A stretch of DNA of 64,000 nt from Planosporangium flavigriseum (GCF_011947225.1 NZ_JAATVW010000010.1:62001-126000); one strand, 5' to 3'; shown: positions 8,293 to 17,175, numbered from the stretch's first letter. Made by a program: numbers and translations. The notes: generated by a model not told the origin, from the sequence alone.

Positions 8293-8786
8293 GCCCCGCC
8301 CGCGCGCACAGCGCGGCAGCGTTCCCAGGACCGCTCAATCTCCGCCTCTGCCTCGGCGCGCCCGGTCCAGCGCGCGTCCTCGACGCTCGTGCCCGGCTCA
8401 AGGTCCTTGTAGACCTCGAAGAAGTGCTGGATCTCGAGGCGGTCGAAGGCCGGCAGATCGTCGATGTCCTGCAGATGCGCCTCGCGCGGGTCGTGGGCCG
8501 GTACGCACAGCACCTTGTGGTCGCTGCCCTTTTCGTCGCGCATACAGAACATGCCGATGGCGCGGCAGCGGATCAGGCAGCCGGGGAACGTCGGCTCGCG
8601 TACCAACGCCAGCGCGTCAAGCGGGTCACCACCGTCGACGAGAGTGCCCTCGACGAAGCCATAATCGGCCGGGTACTGCGTCGCGGTGAAGAGCGTGCGG
8701 TCCAGTCGGAGCCGGCCGGTGGTCCGATCCATCTCGTACTTGTTCCGCTGTCCCTTGGGAATTTCGACGGTCACGTCGAATTCCAT
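8280..8786 (-). CDS. ppa: Inorganic pyrophosphatase (family I)
   Basis: 168 residues, the usual length for actinobacterial soluble PPase. It hydrolyses pyrophosphate to phosphate in the cytoplasm with Mg2+, driving biosynthetic reactions. Seen in the sequence: [14 protein letters not shown] near the N-terminus, [12 protein letters not shown], the metal-binding signature [11 protein letters not shown], and LCVPAHDPR plus [12 protein letters not shown] in the C-terminal half. ATG 8786 is decided by GGGAG nine bases upstream; the frame continues open for 25 codons before it. Tandem 15-bp repeats cover its stop codon. Confidence 0.95.
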   Translation of the reverse strand: MEFDVTVEIPKGQRNKYEMDRTTGRLRLDRTLFTATQYPADYGFVEGTLVDGGDPLDALALVREPTFPGCLIRCRAIGMFCMRDEKGSDHKVLCVPAHDPREAHLQDIDDLPAFDRLEIQHFFEVYKDLEPGTSVEDARWTGRAEAEAEIERSWERCRAVRAGGASPW

Positions 8787-8967
8787 CGTCGGCTCCCGCT
8801 CGTCCGTGGTGACGAGGGGCTTGGCCGGATCGCGCGGGCCGGGTACTGGTGGATGGCTCATGGCTTCGTCTCGGGGCGCGGCGTCTCGGGGCGCGGCTTC
8901 GTGCCGGGCACTTCCTACAACGGTAGACCCGTAGGCCCGCGCACATCCTGGGAGGGGAAAGGCCGGG

Positions 8968-9168
8968 ATGTCCCTGCCGCAGCCACGCCATGATCTGTGC
9001 GAACACCGGGTCGAACGGGGTGGTCCGAGTGTCCGTGCGTCGTTCCCGCACGCGGTGGTCAGTGATCGGCGCCTGCTGAAGATCGGCCAGGGCCGCCTGT
9101 TCGCCGCTCCGGCGCCCGCCGAGCGCGTCGAGGCGTACCTGACCGATCACCGCTCCCCGTCGCTGTAG
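8968..9168 (+). CDS. Small hypothetical protein
   Basis: 66 codons from ATG 8968, preceded by a strong purine-rich ribosome binding site (GGGAGGGGAAAGG). The central part, [19 protein letters not shown], reads like a real protein and is followed by [17 protein letters not shown]. No family recognised. A minus-strand frame is also open over the same bases, so the strand call rests mainly on the ribosome binding site. It is divergent from ppa. Confidence 0.4.
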   Translation: MSLPQPRHDLCEHRVERGGPSVRASFPHAVVSDRRLLKIGQGRLFAAPAPAERVEAYLTDHRSPSL

Positions 9169-9290
9169 CGCCTGCCGACGGCCGTTAGTCGTAACCCGAC
9201 GGGGTGGGCCGCACACGGTCCTCGGCGCGTCGGCGCAGCGGGCGCCGTACGGGCTCCTAGGGTCTACTCCGGCAAGGAGCGGAGGTAGTC

Positions 9291-9491
9291 ATGGGGGAGT
9301 CGAGGCGGCCGACCGAGGTGGCTTGGGTGTTCCGGCCGAGCCTGTCGCACCAGCAAACGCAGAGACTGCGGGGGCTGTCCGGCAAGCCGGTCTACGGGGT
9401 GGGCCCGCTCGGCGACGATGGTCGGGTCGAGGTTGTCTTGCAGGACGGCACCCGCGTGCGGGCGACGCCCGCCGAGGTGGTCGCTGAGTAG
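9291..9491 (+). CDS. Small hypothetical protein
   Basis: 66 residues from ATG 9291 with an excellent ribosome binding site (GCGGAGGTAGTC before the ATG). The sequence contains PTEVAWVFRPSLSHQQTQRL and ends in a beta-rich piece (GRVEVVLQDGTRVRATPAE) that resembles a small SH3/KOW-like barrel. No function can be given. It is followed by a strong hairpin terminator at 9542-9577, suggesting a monocistronic unit. Confidence 0.65.
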   Translation: MGESRRPTEVAWVFRPSLSHQQTQRLRGLSGKPVYGVGPLGDDGRVEVVLQDGTRVRATPAEVVAE

Positions 9492-9893
9492 GTTCCGACG
9501 GGGCACCCTGTGTGTCGTCTGTACGGGTCACCGGTAAGGAGGGGCCCTTCCGCGCGTCTTCGTGCGGGGAAGGGCCCTCTTCACGTGGCCGCGGCGCCGC
9601 CCACCCGTTCGGGTCGTCGCAACCGCGACAACCTCACCGCCATGATCTACCTCTGCCCCGGCGGCAGCACCGTCACCCTCCCGGTAGAAGGGCCGCCGAA
9701 TTCATCCCACCCACCTACACCGACCCCGAACAAAAATCCCAACGCAACCGGATGCCACCGACGCCAGTGATGCGGTCGAGAGTCATTAATCACCTGCCAC
9801 CTCACACGGGCATGGATTGGATTCATCGCCGTGCGGGTATCCGGTGACCGTCCGAGGCGGACAGTTGGAGTGCACGTTGGGCAGGTGATTTCG
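9492..9893. other. Intergenic region before the lipid kinase
   Basis: About 400 bases. Apart from the terminator at 9542-9577 nothing is well supported. Around 9640-9770 there is a less GC-biased patch whose plus-strand frames (for example one reading EFIPPTYTDPEQKSQ) look like decayed coding DNA. The promoter of the kinase gene is expected near 9780-9880. Confidence 0.4.
9542..9577 (+). terminator. Intrinsic terminator
   Basis: 10-bp perfect stem GGGCCCTTCC / GGAAGGGCCC with a 16-base loop, followed by TCTTC. It lies about 50 bases after the small gene that ends at 9491. Confidence 0.75.
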
Positions 9894-10850
9894 GTGAGTG
9901 TGACGCTGGAAGGTGCCACTCAGGCGGACACGACTCGGGAGGGCAAGACTCGAGTAGGCACTGTCGCCGTCGTCGCACACCGGAAGAAGACGCTCGGTGG
10001 CGGCCTCGACGAACTGCGCAAGCTCGTCACCGACGAAGGCGTCGAGGACCTTGTCTGGTACGAGGTCAAGAAGAGCAAGAAGGCGCCGAAGAAGGCCCGC
10101 AAGGCGCTCAAGGCCGGTGCCGAGATGGTGTTCGTCTGGGGCGGCGACGGCATGGTCCAGCACTGCGTCGACGCGCTGGCTGGCTCGAACGCTGTACTCG
10201 CGATCGTGCCCGCCGGCACGGCGAACATGCTCGCCAGCAACCTGGGAATCCCACCGGACCTCCGCGCCGCGGTGCGCATCGGGTTCCGCGGCCGACGCCG
10301 CAGGCTCGACCTGGGAAGGATCAATGGCGAGCACTTCGCGGTCATGGCCGGCGCCGGCTTCGACGGTGAGCTGATCAACGATGCCAAGCGGAGCTTGAAG
10401 GACAGAGCGGGGCGGCTCGCATACGTGTGGACCGCGCTCAAGCACGTGCGCGACGACACCGCGCGCGTCAAGATCTGGATCGATGGCAGCAAGTGGTTCG
10501 ACGGCAAGGCCAGCTGCGTGCTGCTCGGCAACGTGGGCACGATCACCGGCGGCATCAAGGCCTTCGACGACGCCCGGCTCGACGACGGCTGGCTCGAGGT
10601 CGGCGTGGCCAGGGCGAAAGGGGTCCTGCAGTGGGGCCGCGCGCTGGGGCGGATGACGCTTGGCCGCTCCGACCGCTCGCCGTTTGTGCGGATCACCCGG
10701 GCGAAGGCGGTCGACGTGAAGATCGGCAAGCCCCTGACGTACGAGCTCGACGGCGGCGCGCGAGGCAAGACGACGCGGTTGAAGGCGCGGATCGCCCCGG
10801 CGGCCATCACGGTCTGTGTACCGGAGGAAAGCGTGCCGGACGGGCAGTAG
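9894..10850 (+). CDS. Diacylglycerol/lipid kinase family protein (YegS/BmrU-like)
   Basis: 318 residues from GTG 9894; the frame opens at GTG 9831, so the exact start is unsure. It begins with a short leader then TVAVVAHRKKTLGGGLDELR, and contains the catalytic nucleotide-binding motif FVWGGDGMVQHC (the usual GGDGT with Met for Thr). The family phosphorylates diacylglycerol or related lipids with ATP. LAIVPAGTANMLASNLGIP matches the conserved G-T-x-N region. The C-terminal beta domain includes VLLGNVGTITGG and a final LTYELDGGARG. Confidence 0.88.
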   Translation: MSVTLEGATQADTTREGKTRVGTVAVVAHRKKTLGGGLDELRKLVTDEGVEDLVWYEVKKSKKAPKKARKALKAGAEMVFVWGGDGMVQHCVDALAGSNAVLAIVPAGTANMLASNLGIPPDLRAAVRIGFRGRRRRLDLGRINGEHFAVMAGAGFDGELINDAKRSLKDRAGRLAYVWTALKHVRDDTARVKIWIDGSKWFDGKASCVLLGNVGTITGGIKAFDDARLDDGWLEVGVARAKGVLQWGRALGRMTLGRSDRSPFVRITRAKAVDVKIGKPLTYELDGGARGKTTRLKARIAPAAITVCVPEESVPDGQ

Positions 10851-10855
10851 GGCGT

Positions 10856-11704
10856 TCAGTCGGGCGTCGGCCAACTGCAGCGCGCAGGCATGATCGCGAG
10901 CGGGCAGTGGGTACGCCCGAGCAGTGCCCCTGTCACCGGGCCGAGCAGCATCCCGCTCAGGTCGGGGTGGCTACGGGCGCTGACCACTATCAGCGCAGCA
11001 TCCGCGCTGAGCCCGAGCAGAGCCTGGGCGACGTTCGGGTGGTGCATGGCCTCCCGGCTCACCACCACGTCGGGGTAACTGGAGTCCCAGCCGGCGAGCC
11101 ACTCAGCCATGAGCCGGTCCGCGTCCTCAGCGGCCGCTTCCACGTCATAGGCGAATGGGTCCACCGTGCTCAGGGCGCCATCCGGGGGCTCCGCCCAGAC
11201 ATGTACCACGCGTAGCATGACGCCACGTACCAGCGCTTCGGCGAAGGCGTACTCAATGACTGCCGGCCCGTCCGCTTCGTCCTCCGCGCCGAGCAGCACC
11301 GGCCCGACCATTCCGGCCGATCCCGCTGAGTCGATGATGACCGGGCACTCGGCATGCGCGGCGACCTGGGCACTGACCGGATCGGCGAACTGCCGCGTGA
11401 ACGAGGTCGAGGGGGACGCGGGTGGCGTGGTGAAGCCATGACCGGCGGCCACCACAAGAAGGTGGGCGGCGCGGGAACGCTCGACGAGTGCATCGACGAG
11501 GTCACCGGAGACGGTTTCACCCTCGATCGGGAGGACCGGATGGCTGTTGCGGATTTCGCGTACTGCCGGCGCGGGGTCGGCCGAAAGGAGACACAGCGGT
11601 CGCTCGTGTAGCACGGCCTCCGCCGCCGCCAGTCGGGCCGCAGCGCGGCCGGCGGTTGAAGTGTCTATGCCGGCGACGACCGGCCGGGCGGTTGAGGTGG
11701 CCAC
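10856..11704 (-). CDS. Universal stress protein, tandem UspA domains
   Basis: 282 residues, two UspA folds. Domain one starts PVVAGIDTSTAGRAAARLAA and ends near HAECPVII; domain two starts GPVLLGAEDEADGPAVIEYA and ends with GAVTGALLGR-like HCPLAIM. The second domain has the GxxxxG near the end (MLLGPVTGALLGRTHCP) that often binds ATP. Tandem Usp proteins are induced by hypoxia and starvation in actinobacteria. GTG 11704 has AAGGAGGT upstream. Its first 40 bases overlap the 3' end of the phosphoribosyltransferase gene, which implies co-transcription. Confidence 0.9.
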   Translation of the reverse strand: MATSTARPVVAGIDTSTAGRAAARLAAAEAVLHERPLCLLSADPAPAVREIRNSHPVLPIEGETVSGDLVDALVERSRAAHLLVVAAGHGFTTPPASPSTSFTRQFADPVSAQVAAHAECPVIIDSAGSAGMVGPVLLGAEDEADGPAVIEYAFAEALVRGVMLRVVHVWAEPPDGALSTVDPFAYDVEAAAEDADRLMAEWLAGWDSSYPDVVVSREAMHHPNVAQALLGLSADAALIVVSARSHPDLSGMLLGPVTGALLGRTHCPLAIMPARCSWPTPD

Positions 11705-12399
11705 CGCTGACCTCCTTCGCGTCGATCGCCAACGCTGCGATCCTGACCTTGGCCGGCGCGGCCGAGCAGTGTCACCACGTCCGCGTCACTGGTCGCGCTG
11801 AAGTCTTCGTAGAACTGCCCGACCGCTTGGAACAGGTCAGGCTGCTGTACGCACACGACCTCGTCGGCGACATCCGACATAGCCGTGACCGCGGCGGGCG
11901 GCGCGACCGGCACGGCCAGGACGACCCGGTCTGCGCCCTGCGCCCGCGCAACCTGGCACGCCACCCGCGCCGTCGCCCCGGTGGCGATGCCGTCGTCGAC
12001 GATGACGGCCGTCTTGCCTCGCAGGTCGATGCGGGGGCGATCACCGCGCAGGCGCTCGACCCGCTGCGTCAGTTCGGCGCGCGCGTCATTCGCCGCAGCG
12101 GCGAGTTCGTGTTGGTCGACGCGGGCGGCGCGGATCACCGCCGGGTTGACGATCATGGTGCCGTCCTCGCCGACCGCGCCCATCGCGAGTTCGGGCTGCC
12201 ACGGTACGCCGACCTTGCGTACGACGATCACGTCGAGTGGCGCGTCCAGTGCTCGCGCGACCTCGAACGCAACCGGCACGCCACCTCGGGGTAGACCTAG
12301 GACGACGACATCCTCCGCGCGAAGATGCGCCAGTTCAGGTGCCAGTCGTTGCCCCGCGTCGACGCGGTCGTAGAAAATCACGTCGGCCCTTCCGATCAA
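11665..12399 (-). CDS. Phosphoribosyltransferase-domain protein
   Basis: 244 residues. The PRPP-binding loop is clear: TAVIVDDGIATGATARVA. N-terminal [17 protein letters not shown] and LDVIVVRKVGVPWQPELAMG are typical of the stand-alone PRTases found in actinobacterial stress loci, and the same features recur in the Ere fusion at 47900-49906. Its substrate base is unknown; these proteins are seldom true purine salvage enzymes. Start TTG 12399 is the first in frame. The last ~25 residues (Gln/Arg/Pro-rich) overlap the Usp start and may be a read-through extension. Confidence 0.85.
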   Translation of the reverse strand: MIGRADVIFYDRVDAGQRLAPELAHLRAEDVVVLGLPRGGVPVAFEVARALDAPLDVIVVRKVGVPWQPELAMGAVGEDGTMIVNPAVIRAARVDQHELAAAANDARAELTQRVERLRGDRPRIDLRGKTAVIVDDGIATGATARVACQVARAQGADRVVLAVPVAPPAAVTAMSDVADEVVCVQQPDLFQAVGQFYEDFSATSDADVVTLLGRAGQGQDRSVGDRREGGQRWPPQPPGRSSPA

Positions 12400-12531
12400 C
12401 TCGCTGTTCCCGCCGGCCCGCCCCTTCCGGCCGGCACAGCCGAAAGTCCCATAAACCGTTCATCAAGGATTGCTCGGCGCGCTTCGCGGACTGACAGCGG
12501 CCCCGGCGAGGGGGTACGCCATGATGTGCCG

Positions 12532-13053
12532 ATGCGGATTGACCTCTTGGACGCCGATCTTCTGGACTCCGGGCCGGTGGCATCGGCCGAGAGCGGGCTC
12601 GCGGACGTGCTGGTCGACTGTGTCTCCGGCGGCGCAAGCGTCGGGTTCCTCGCCGGCCTGACCCAGGACGAGGCGCGGGCGTGGTGGCGCGGCGCGCTGC
12701 AGGACCCGAACAGTCTGACGTGGGTGGCCCGCGACGAGAGCGGACGGATCATCGGTACCGTGCGGCTGCTACTCGCGACCCAGCCGAACGGCGCGCACCG
12801 GGCCGAGGTCGCGAAGTTGCTGGTACACCGCGACAGCCGAGGTCGTGGCTGCGCATGGGCACTGTTGTCCACCCTCGAAGAGACCGCCCGCAAACTCGGG
12901 CGCACCGTCCTGGTGCTCGACACCCAGACCGGCAGCCCCGCGGAGCGCCGGTACGAGCGAATGGGGTGGCAGCGGGTGGGTGTGATCGAGGACTACGCCG
13001 CGACCCCAGATGGACGGCTGGAGCCCACGACCCTGATGAGCAAGCGCCTCTGA
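12532..13053 (+). CDS. GNAT family N-acetyltransferase
   Basis: 173 residues with a GNAT fold: WVARDESGRIIGTVRLLLAT forms the beta4 region, and EVAKLLVHRDSRGRGCAWALL is motif A, with R-G-R-G-x-A binding acetyl-CoA pyrophosphate. RRYERMGWQRVGVI is motif B. The substrate is unknown. ATG 12532 was chosen; GTG 12526 is an in-frame alternative and a GAGGGGG stretch lies further upstream. It is divergent from the phosphoribosyltransferase gene and convergent with the kinase gene that ends at 13082. Confidence 0.88.
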   Translation: MRIDLLDADLLDSGPVASAESGLADVLVDCVSGGASVGFLAGLTQDEARAWWRGALQDPNSLTWVARDESGRIIGTVRLLLATQPNGAHRAEVAKLLVHRDSRGRGCAWALLSTLEETARKLGRTVLVLDTQTGSPAERRYERMGWQRVGVIEDYAATPDGRLEPTTLMSKRL

Positions 13054-13081
13054 TCGAGTCGGTACCTCTGCGTAGCCCGGC

Positions 13082-14128
13082 TCAGCCGCGAGGCTCGCCG
13101 CTCCTGCGGGGAGAGGCTTCGGTCGGGCTGGAGGCCCAAGCGTTGGAGTCTCGAGAAGGGGCCCCGGAAGCGCGCTGCGATGACGCGCGGTGCTTGCCGA
13201 CATGCTCAGCGCCGGTGCGGCCTGTCGCGCGACGGGGAGAGGCCGGGGAGGGCGATGGCGTCGGCGCGGGTACACCGAACGGCGGCACGTAGACGCGGGC
13301 GTCGACCGCCTCCGCCAGGACGAGGGCGGCGAGCGGACTCGTGGGACGCTCTTCCGGGTCGGCGCTGAGGCAGCGGGTACACAGCTCGGCCGCCTCAGCC
13401 GCGAGGCCGTCGATCACCGGCAACGCGTCGGGCTGGCGGTAGTGCTGCGCGAGCACCAGTTGCGTCGGGGTCTCGGCCGGCCACGGCAGGCGGCCCGTCA
13501 GGCACTGGTACAGCAGCACCCCGACGGCGTACATGTCAGTGGCTGGCGTCGCGGCGTCGCAGCCGAGGCGTTCCGGGGCGAGGTAGGCAGGTGTCCCCAG
13601 CACGAAGCCGTCCGGTTGCTGATCGTGTTGGCCGGCCGCCGTCGCGATGCCGAAGTCGAGCACCTTCACCCCGGACGGCGTCAGCATGATGTTGGCCGGT
13701 TTGACATCGCGGTGGACGATGCCCTGACCGTGCGCGGCTGCGAGCGCCGCGCTCACCTCGGCGCAGATGCGCACCGCGATATCCCAGTGCATGGGGCCGG
13801 CGGCGAGGTGATCGGCCAGGGTGGCACCGTGGACGAGTTCCATCACGATGTACGGCGCCTGCCGGCCCTGCGGAAGCGGGGCCATTCCGAAGTCGTACAC
13901 GCTCGCGACGTTCGGATGCGCGAGTTGGGCGGCGGAGCGGGCCTCGGTACGCGCCCGCTCACCGCAGTCCTGATCAGCCGAGCAGTCTTGCGCGGCGGTC
14001 TGCCTCGGAGCGAGGAGTTTCACCGCGACGGGCCGGGCGAGTACCTGGTCGTACCCTCGCCAGACCTCCGACATGCCGCCCACACCGATGCACTGTTCGA
14101 GCTGGTACCGCCCGTCCAGTATCCGCAC
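13082..14128 (-). CDS. Serine/threonine protein kinase, soluble
   Basis: 348 residues. The Hanks kinase domain covers ~1-265: glycine loop CIGVGGMSEVWRG, lysine in PVAVKLLAP, catalytic loop GIVHRDVKPANIML, DFG in KVLDFGIATA, and APE in AYLAPERLG. The C-terminal ~80 residues are Pro/Ser/Arg-rich and unstructured. Unlike PknA/PknB types there is no membrane helix or PASTA repeat, so it should be cytosolic. GTG 14128 has AAGGAG correctly spaced upstream. Substrates are unknown. The P450 gene lies upstream on the same strand, 147 bases away. Confidence 0.92.
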   Translation of the reverse strand: MRILDGRYQLEQCIGVGGMSEVWRGYDQVLARPVAVKLLAPRQTAAQDCSADQDCGERARTEARSAAQLAHPNVASVYDFGMAPLPQGRQAPYIVMELVHGATLADHLAAGPMHWDIAVRICAEVSAALAAAHGQGIVHRDVKPANIMLTPSGVKVLDFGIATAAGQHDQQPDGFVLGTPAYLAPERLGCDAATPATDMYAVGVLLYQCLTGRLPWPAETPTQLVLAQHYRQPDALPVIDGLAAEAAELCTRCLSADPEERPTSPLAALVLAEAVDARVYVPPFGVPAPTPSPSPASPRRATGRTGAEHVGKHRASSQRASGAPSRDSNAWASSPTEASPRRSGEPRG

Positions 14129-14275
14129 CCGCCGCTCCTTGCCTGTCGCCGTGCCCCCGCCGTGTACCCCAACGAGTAGCCGGACAAACAGCGCCGCACA
14201 GCAGCGGCACGTTCAGTACCGGCGGGTTCAGCGCAGCGCAGGCAGGCTCAGGACACGAAAACGCGGCAGCGCGGG

Positions 14276-15607
14276 TCACGCGCTTCGTCGCCGGGCACCG
14301 GCGTCGGCCCCGGCCGGCACCAGGATGCGGCGCACGTTCGTCATGATGAAGCCGCTGGGTGGCCGGGTGGGGATCCGGTTCAGGGGCACCCGCAGGTCCT
14401 GCCGTGGAATGTCGTAACGCAGGCGGGCCAGGTACCGCTCAGCGGTCTTGAGCAGTTCCGTGGTCACTCCTTCCCCCGCGCAGCGGTGACTGGTGTACGG
14501 CTCGCCGTCACCGTGCGGTACCCAGGCGAGGTTGTCAGGTTCGCGGCCGATGAACCGTTCCGGGTCGAAGCGTTCCGGATCGGCCCAGCTGCCCGCGTCA
14601 CGGTCGGTGCCGAAGACGTCGAGCATGACCACCCGGCCGCGGGGGAATCGGCGCCCCTGCCAGGTGAACTCCCTGCGGACCTTGGCACCGAGGGCGGGTG
14701 CGAACGGATAGTACCGGCGCACCTCGTGGGCGAACGCTTCCAGTACCGCCTCGTCGCCGGTGGCCAGCCGGGGGCGCCACTCCGGATGGGTGTGCATCGC
14801 GAGCGCGGCGAAGGTGACGAAGTAGGCGACGGCGACGGTCGGGCGTACGACGTTGAGCAGTTCGGTAGCGGCGAGCCGTTCGCCCATCGGCCGACCGTCG
14901 AGGCCGCGGTGGCGGGCGATGACCTCCAGCGGGCTGCCGACCGGCGGGTGCAGCCGCCCGGCGCGTACGTCGGCTATGAGCCGGCGAGCCCACCGGTCCG
15001 CCCGCCGGCGCGCCATACGGGCCCGCAAGTGGCGGAGCCCCAGGCTGCCGAATCCGTCGACGATGGTCGCGAGGTCCCGTGCGCGGCGCCCTTCGTCGGT
15101 CCGCTCCACCGGGATACCCGCCCAGGTGAACGCCGCAGACCCGAGGACCTGGACGGCCTCGTCGAACAGCACCACCCGGTCGGCGGCCTCCCACCGGTCG
15201 GACGCGGCGTCCCACCGCCTGGCGGTAGCGGCGGCCAGGGCCGCGACGGACTCCTCGGTCACCATCGACATGAACATCGCCTTGCGGTGGCGGTGCTCCT
15301 CGCCTTCGAGGAAGTGCACCGCTCCTGCGCCGAAGAGCGTGGTACGGATGGGCCACGGCACGAACCGGGACTGCACGATCCGGTCCGCGTCGTAAAACAG
15401 GCTCGTCGCGTCGCGACCAGCCATGACGACGCTGCGGCGGGCCAGCAGGCGCGTCTCGAACGCGCGAGCGCGCCAGCGGTGGTACCGCTTGATCGTGAAG
15501 GTGTAACCCTCCAGGAAGAACAGGAGGGAACGGTCGAGAAGTGCCCGCGTCGGGATCGCGTCACGTCGGATTCTGGGTGGCCCCTCCACCTTGATCTGTG
15601 TCGTCAC
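14276..15607 (-). CDS. Cytochrome P450, CYP152-like (peroxygenase type)
   Basis: 443 residues from GTG 15607 (ATG 15631 possible). Features of the CYP152 branch: LLFFLEGYTFTIKRYHR, FETRLLARRSVVMAGRDA, EEHRHRKAMFMSMVTEES, and the heme loop WVPHGDGEPYTSHRCAGEG, whose Cys is the thiolate ligand. In characterised members (BS-beta, OleT) the enzyme uses hydrogen peroxide directly to hydroxylate or decarboxylate fatty acids, with an Arg that binds the carboxylate; the segment VRRYYPFAPALGAKVRREF is in the matching place. It is divergent from the flavohemoglobin gene, a shared ~110-bp control region between oxidative and nitrosative stress genes. Confidence 0.88.
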   Translation of the reverse strand: MTTQIKVEGPPRIRRDAIPTRALLDRSLLFFLEGYTFTIKRYHRWRARAFETRLLARRSVVMAGRDATSLFYDADRIVQSRFVPWPIRTTLFGAGAVHFLEGEEHRHRKAMFMSMVTEESVAALAAATARRWDAASDRWEAADRVVLFDEAVQVLGSAAFTWAGIPVERTDEGRRARDLATIVDGFGSLGLRHLRARMARRRADRWARRLIADVRAGRLHPPVGSPLEVIARHRGLDGRPMGERLAATELLNVVRPTVAVAYFVTFAALAMHTHPEWRPRLATGDEAVLEAFAHEVRRYYPFAPALGAKVRREFTWQGRRFPRGRVVMLDVFGTDRDAGSWADPERFDPERFIGREPDNLAWVPHGDGEPYTSHRCAGEGVTTELLKTAERYLARLRYDIPRQDLRVPLNRIPTRPPSGFIMTNVRRILVPAGADAGARRRSA

Positions 15608-15719
15608 GGGCTCGCGGCTACCCCGTGCCATGGCGCTCAAACGGGAGTATCCGTGCATAGCGTGCGCCGAATCGGGTAGCGGCCCCGCTGTGCCAGGTGT
15701 AGCCGCGACAGGTACGGCA
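15608..15719. promoter_or_regulatory. Divergent promoter region between P450 and hmp
   Basis: A 112-bp region separates the chosen starts. It should hold both promoters. I see an AT-richer core around 15648-15665 (GAGTATCCGTGCATAG) but no convincing NsrR- or RsrR-type palindrome, so regulation is inferred from position only. Confidence 0.4.
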
Positions 15720-16943
15720 TTGAGCCCCGCGACGATCCGTACCGTCAAAGCGACCGCACCGATCCTGCGGGAGCGCGGCTTGGAGATCACCCGCCGGCTG
15801 TACGAGATCCTCTTCCAGAACGAGGAGATCAAGAGCCTGTTCAACCAGGCCCATCACAGCCAGGAGGGCAGCCAGCCGCGGGCGCTCGCCGGAGCCGTGC
15901 ACGCCTTCGCCGACAACATCGACCGCCTCGACGAGTACGTGCCGATGATCGAACGGATCACCCAGAAACACGTCGGCCTCAACATCCGGCCGGAGCACTA
16001 CCCGTACGTCGGCCGGGCTCTGATCGGTGCGCTGATCGACGTCCTCGGCGAGGCGGCCACCGAGGACGTGATCGCCGCATGGACCCAGGCGTACGACTTC
16101 CTCGCGTACACCCTGATGAGCCGCGAGCACGAGCTGTACGAGGTCCGTGCCCTCGCACCCGGGGGCTGGGTCGGCTGGCGCGACTTCGCCGTCGAACGGA
16201 TCGTGTCCGAGAGCGAGACAGTCAAGTCCTTCTACTTGCGACCGGCCGACTCCGGGCCGTTGATGGCGTTCCAGCCCGGGCAGTACCTGACCGTCCGGTT
16301 CGACATCCCCGGTCACGGGCCGGTCACCCGCAACTACAGCATCTCGAGCGCGCCCCAGCGGGACCACTACCGCATCTCCGTCAAGCGGGAGGACCCTCCG
16401 GAAGAGGCGCCGTACGCCCCGCCCGGTCTGGCCTCCCACTACCTGCACGGTGAAGTGAGTGTGGGCAGGGTCGTACGGGTCAGCCCGCCGGCCGGCGACT
16501 TCTATCTGGACGAGGCGTCCCACCGACCCGTCGCGCTGCTCAGCGGCGGGGTTGGGCTCACTCCCGTACTGTCCATGCTGGAGTATCTCGTCGAACACGA
16601 CGCGCCGCGGGAAATCTGGTTCGTACATGCCACGAGGTGCGGCCGCGAGCACGCCATGAAGCGCCACGTCCGCGACCTCGCCGCCGCGTACACGGCGGTT
16701 CACTCGGTCGTTTTCTACACCAACCCGATGCCTGAAGACGTCCTCGGTCGCGACTACGACCTGCCCGGACGGATCACGATGGAGTGGCTCAAGGGCGAAC
16801 TCGCGGTTGTCGATCTCGACTTCTACTTCTGTGGACCGGAGGGGTTCATGCGCATGCTCGCCATCGGACTGCGTGCCCTGGACGTACCGGACGAGCGCAT
16901 CCACTTCGAGTTCTTCGGCCCCGCCGAGGCCCTGTACGCGTGA
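15720..16943 (+). CDS. hmp: Flavohemoglobin, nitric oxide dioxygenase
   Basis: 407 residues. Globin domain ~1-140 (SPATIRTVKATAPILRERG, then RRLYEILFQNEEIKSLF, GAVHAFADNID with the heme region, HVGLNIRPEHYPYVG). FAD domain ~150-260 with FQPGQYLTVRF and RNYSISSAP. NAD domain with LLSGGVGLTPVLSML and the C-terminal FYFCGPEGFM. The enzyme oxidises NO to nitrate with O2 and NAD(P)H in the cytoplasm. TTG 15720 was chosen because it places the first globin helix right at the N-terminus as in other Hmp proteins; the frame is open further upstream and the ribosome binding site is weak. A long palindrome terminates it. Confidence 0.93.
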   Translation: MSPATIRTVKATAPILRERGLEITRRLYEILFQNEEIKSLFNQAHHSQEGSQPRALAGAVHAFADNIDRLDEYVPMIERITQKHVGLNIRPEHYPYVGRALIGALIDVLGEAATEDVIAAWTQAYDFLAYTLMSREHELYEVRALAPGGWVGWRDFAVERIVSESETVKSFYLRPADSGPLMAFQPGQYLTVRFDIPGHGPVTRNYSISSAPQRDHYRISVKREDPPEEAPYAPPGLASHYLHGEVSVGRVVRVSPPAGDFYLDEASHRPVALLSGGVGLTPVLSMLEYLVEHDAPREIWFVHATRCGREHAMKRHVRDLAAAYTAVHSVVFYTNPMPEDVLGRDYDLPGRITMEWLKGELAVVDLDFYFCGPEGFMRMLAIGLRALDVPDERIHFEFFGPAEALYA

Positions 16944-16982
16944 TCGCGCCGGCTCCTAGTGTGCGTTCCTAGCGTGGGCAAC

Positions 16983-17014
16983 ACCGTGGAGCCGGGCATG
17001 CCCGGCTCCACGGT
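16983..17014. terminator. 32-bp perfect palindrome, bidirectional terminator
   Basis: Perfect self-complementary sequence centred on GCATGC (arms ACCGTGGAGCC / GGCTCCACGGT). It lies between hmp, which ends at 16943, and the convergent 49-residue gene, which ends at 17026, so it can end transcription from both sides. Confidence 0.75.
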
Positions 17015-17025
17015 TCCTGGTGTCC

Positions 17026-17175
17026 TCAGTGGTTGCCGTCGGAGCGGTTCCAGTCGCGTACCGCGTCGCGGATCCGGTCGAACACCGCTACCGGGGACCG
17101 GCCAGCAGGTTCGCGGTGGCCGATTCGCCCGCGCCGGGGTGGGGGCGCGACGTCCCGTTGCCGAACGTCCGTCAC
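17026..17175 (-). CDS. Small hypothetical protein, 49 residues
   Basis: A short minus-strand gene: GTG 17175 has GGAGGCGACAGAC upstream, a very good ribosome binding site. The product is basic at the start (DVAPPPRRGRIGHREPAG) and ends VFDRIRDAVRDWNRSDGNH, an amphipathic helix. No family recognised. Its convergent placement with hmp and the shared palindrome between them support it as an independent gene. Confidence 0.55.
   Translation of the reverse strand: MTDVRQRDVAPPPRRGRIGHREPAGRSPVAVFDRIRDAVRDWNRSDGNH

Noticed and set aside
10427-11215. Plus-strand open frame across the lipid kinase end and Usp gene
   Set aside because: Arg/Gly-rich composition and overlap with two well-supported genes.
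15640-15700. NsrR-type operator in the P450/hmp gap
   Set aside because: No symmetrical AT-rich site with correct spacing; only a partial ATCCGTGCAT-like match.
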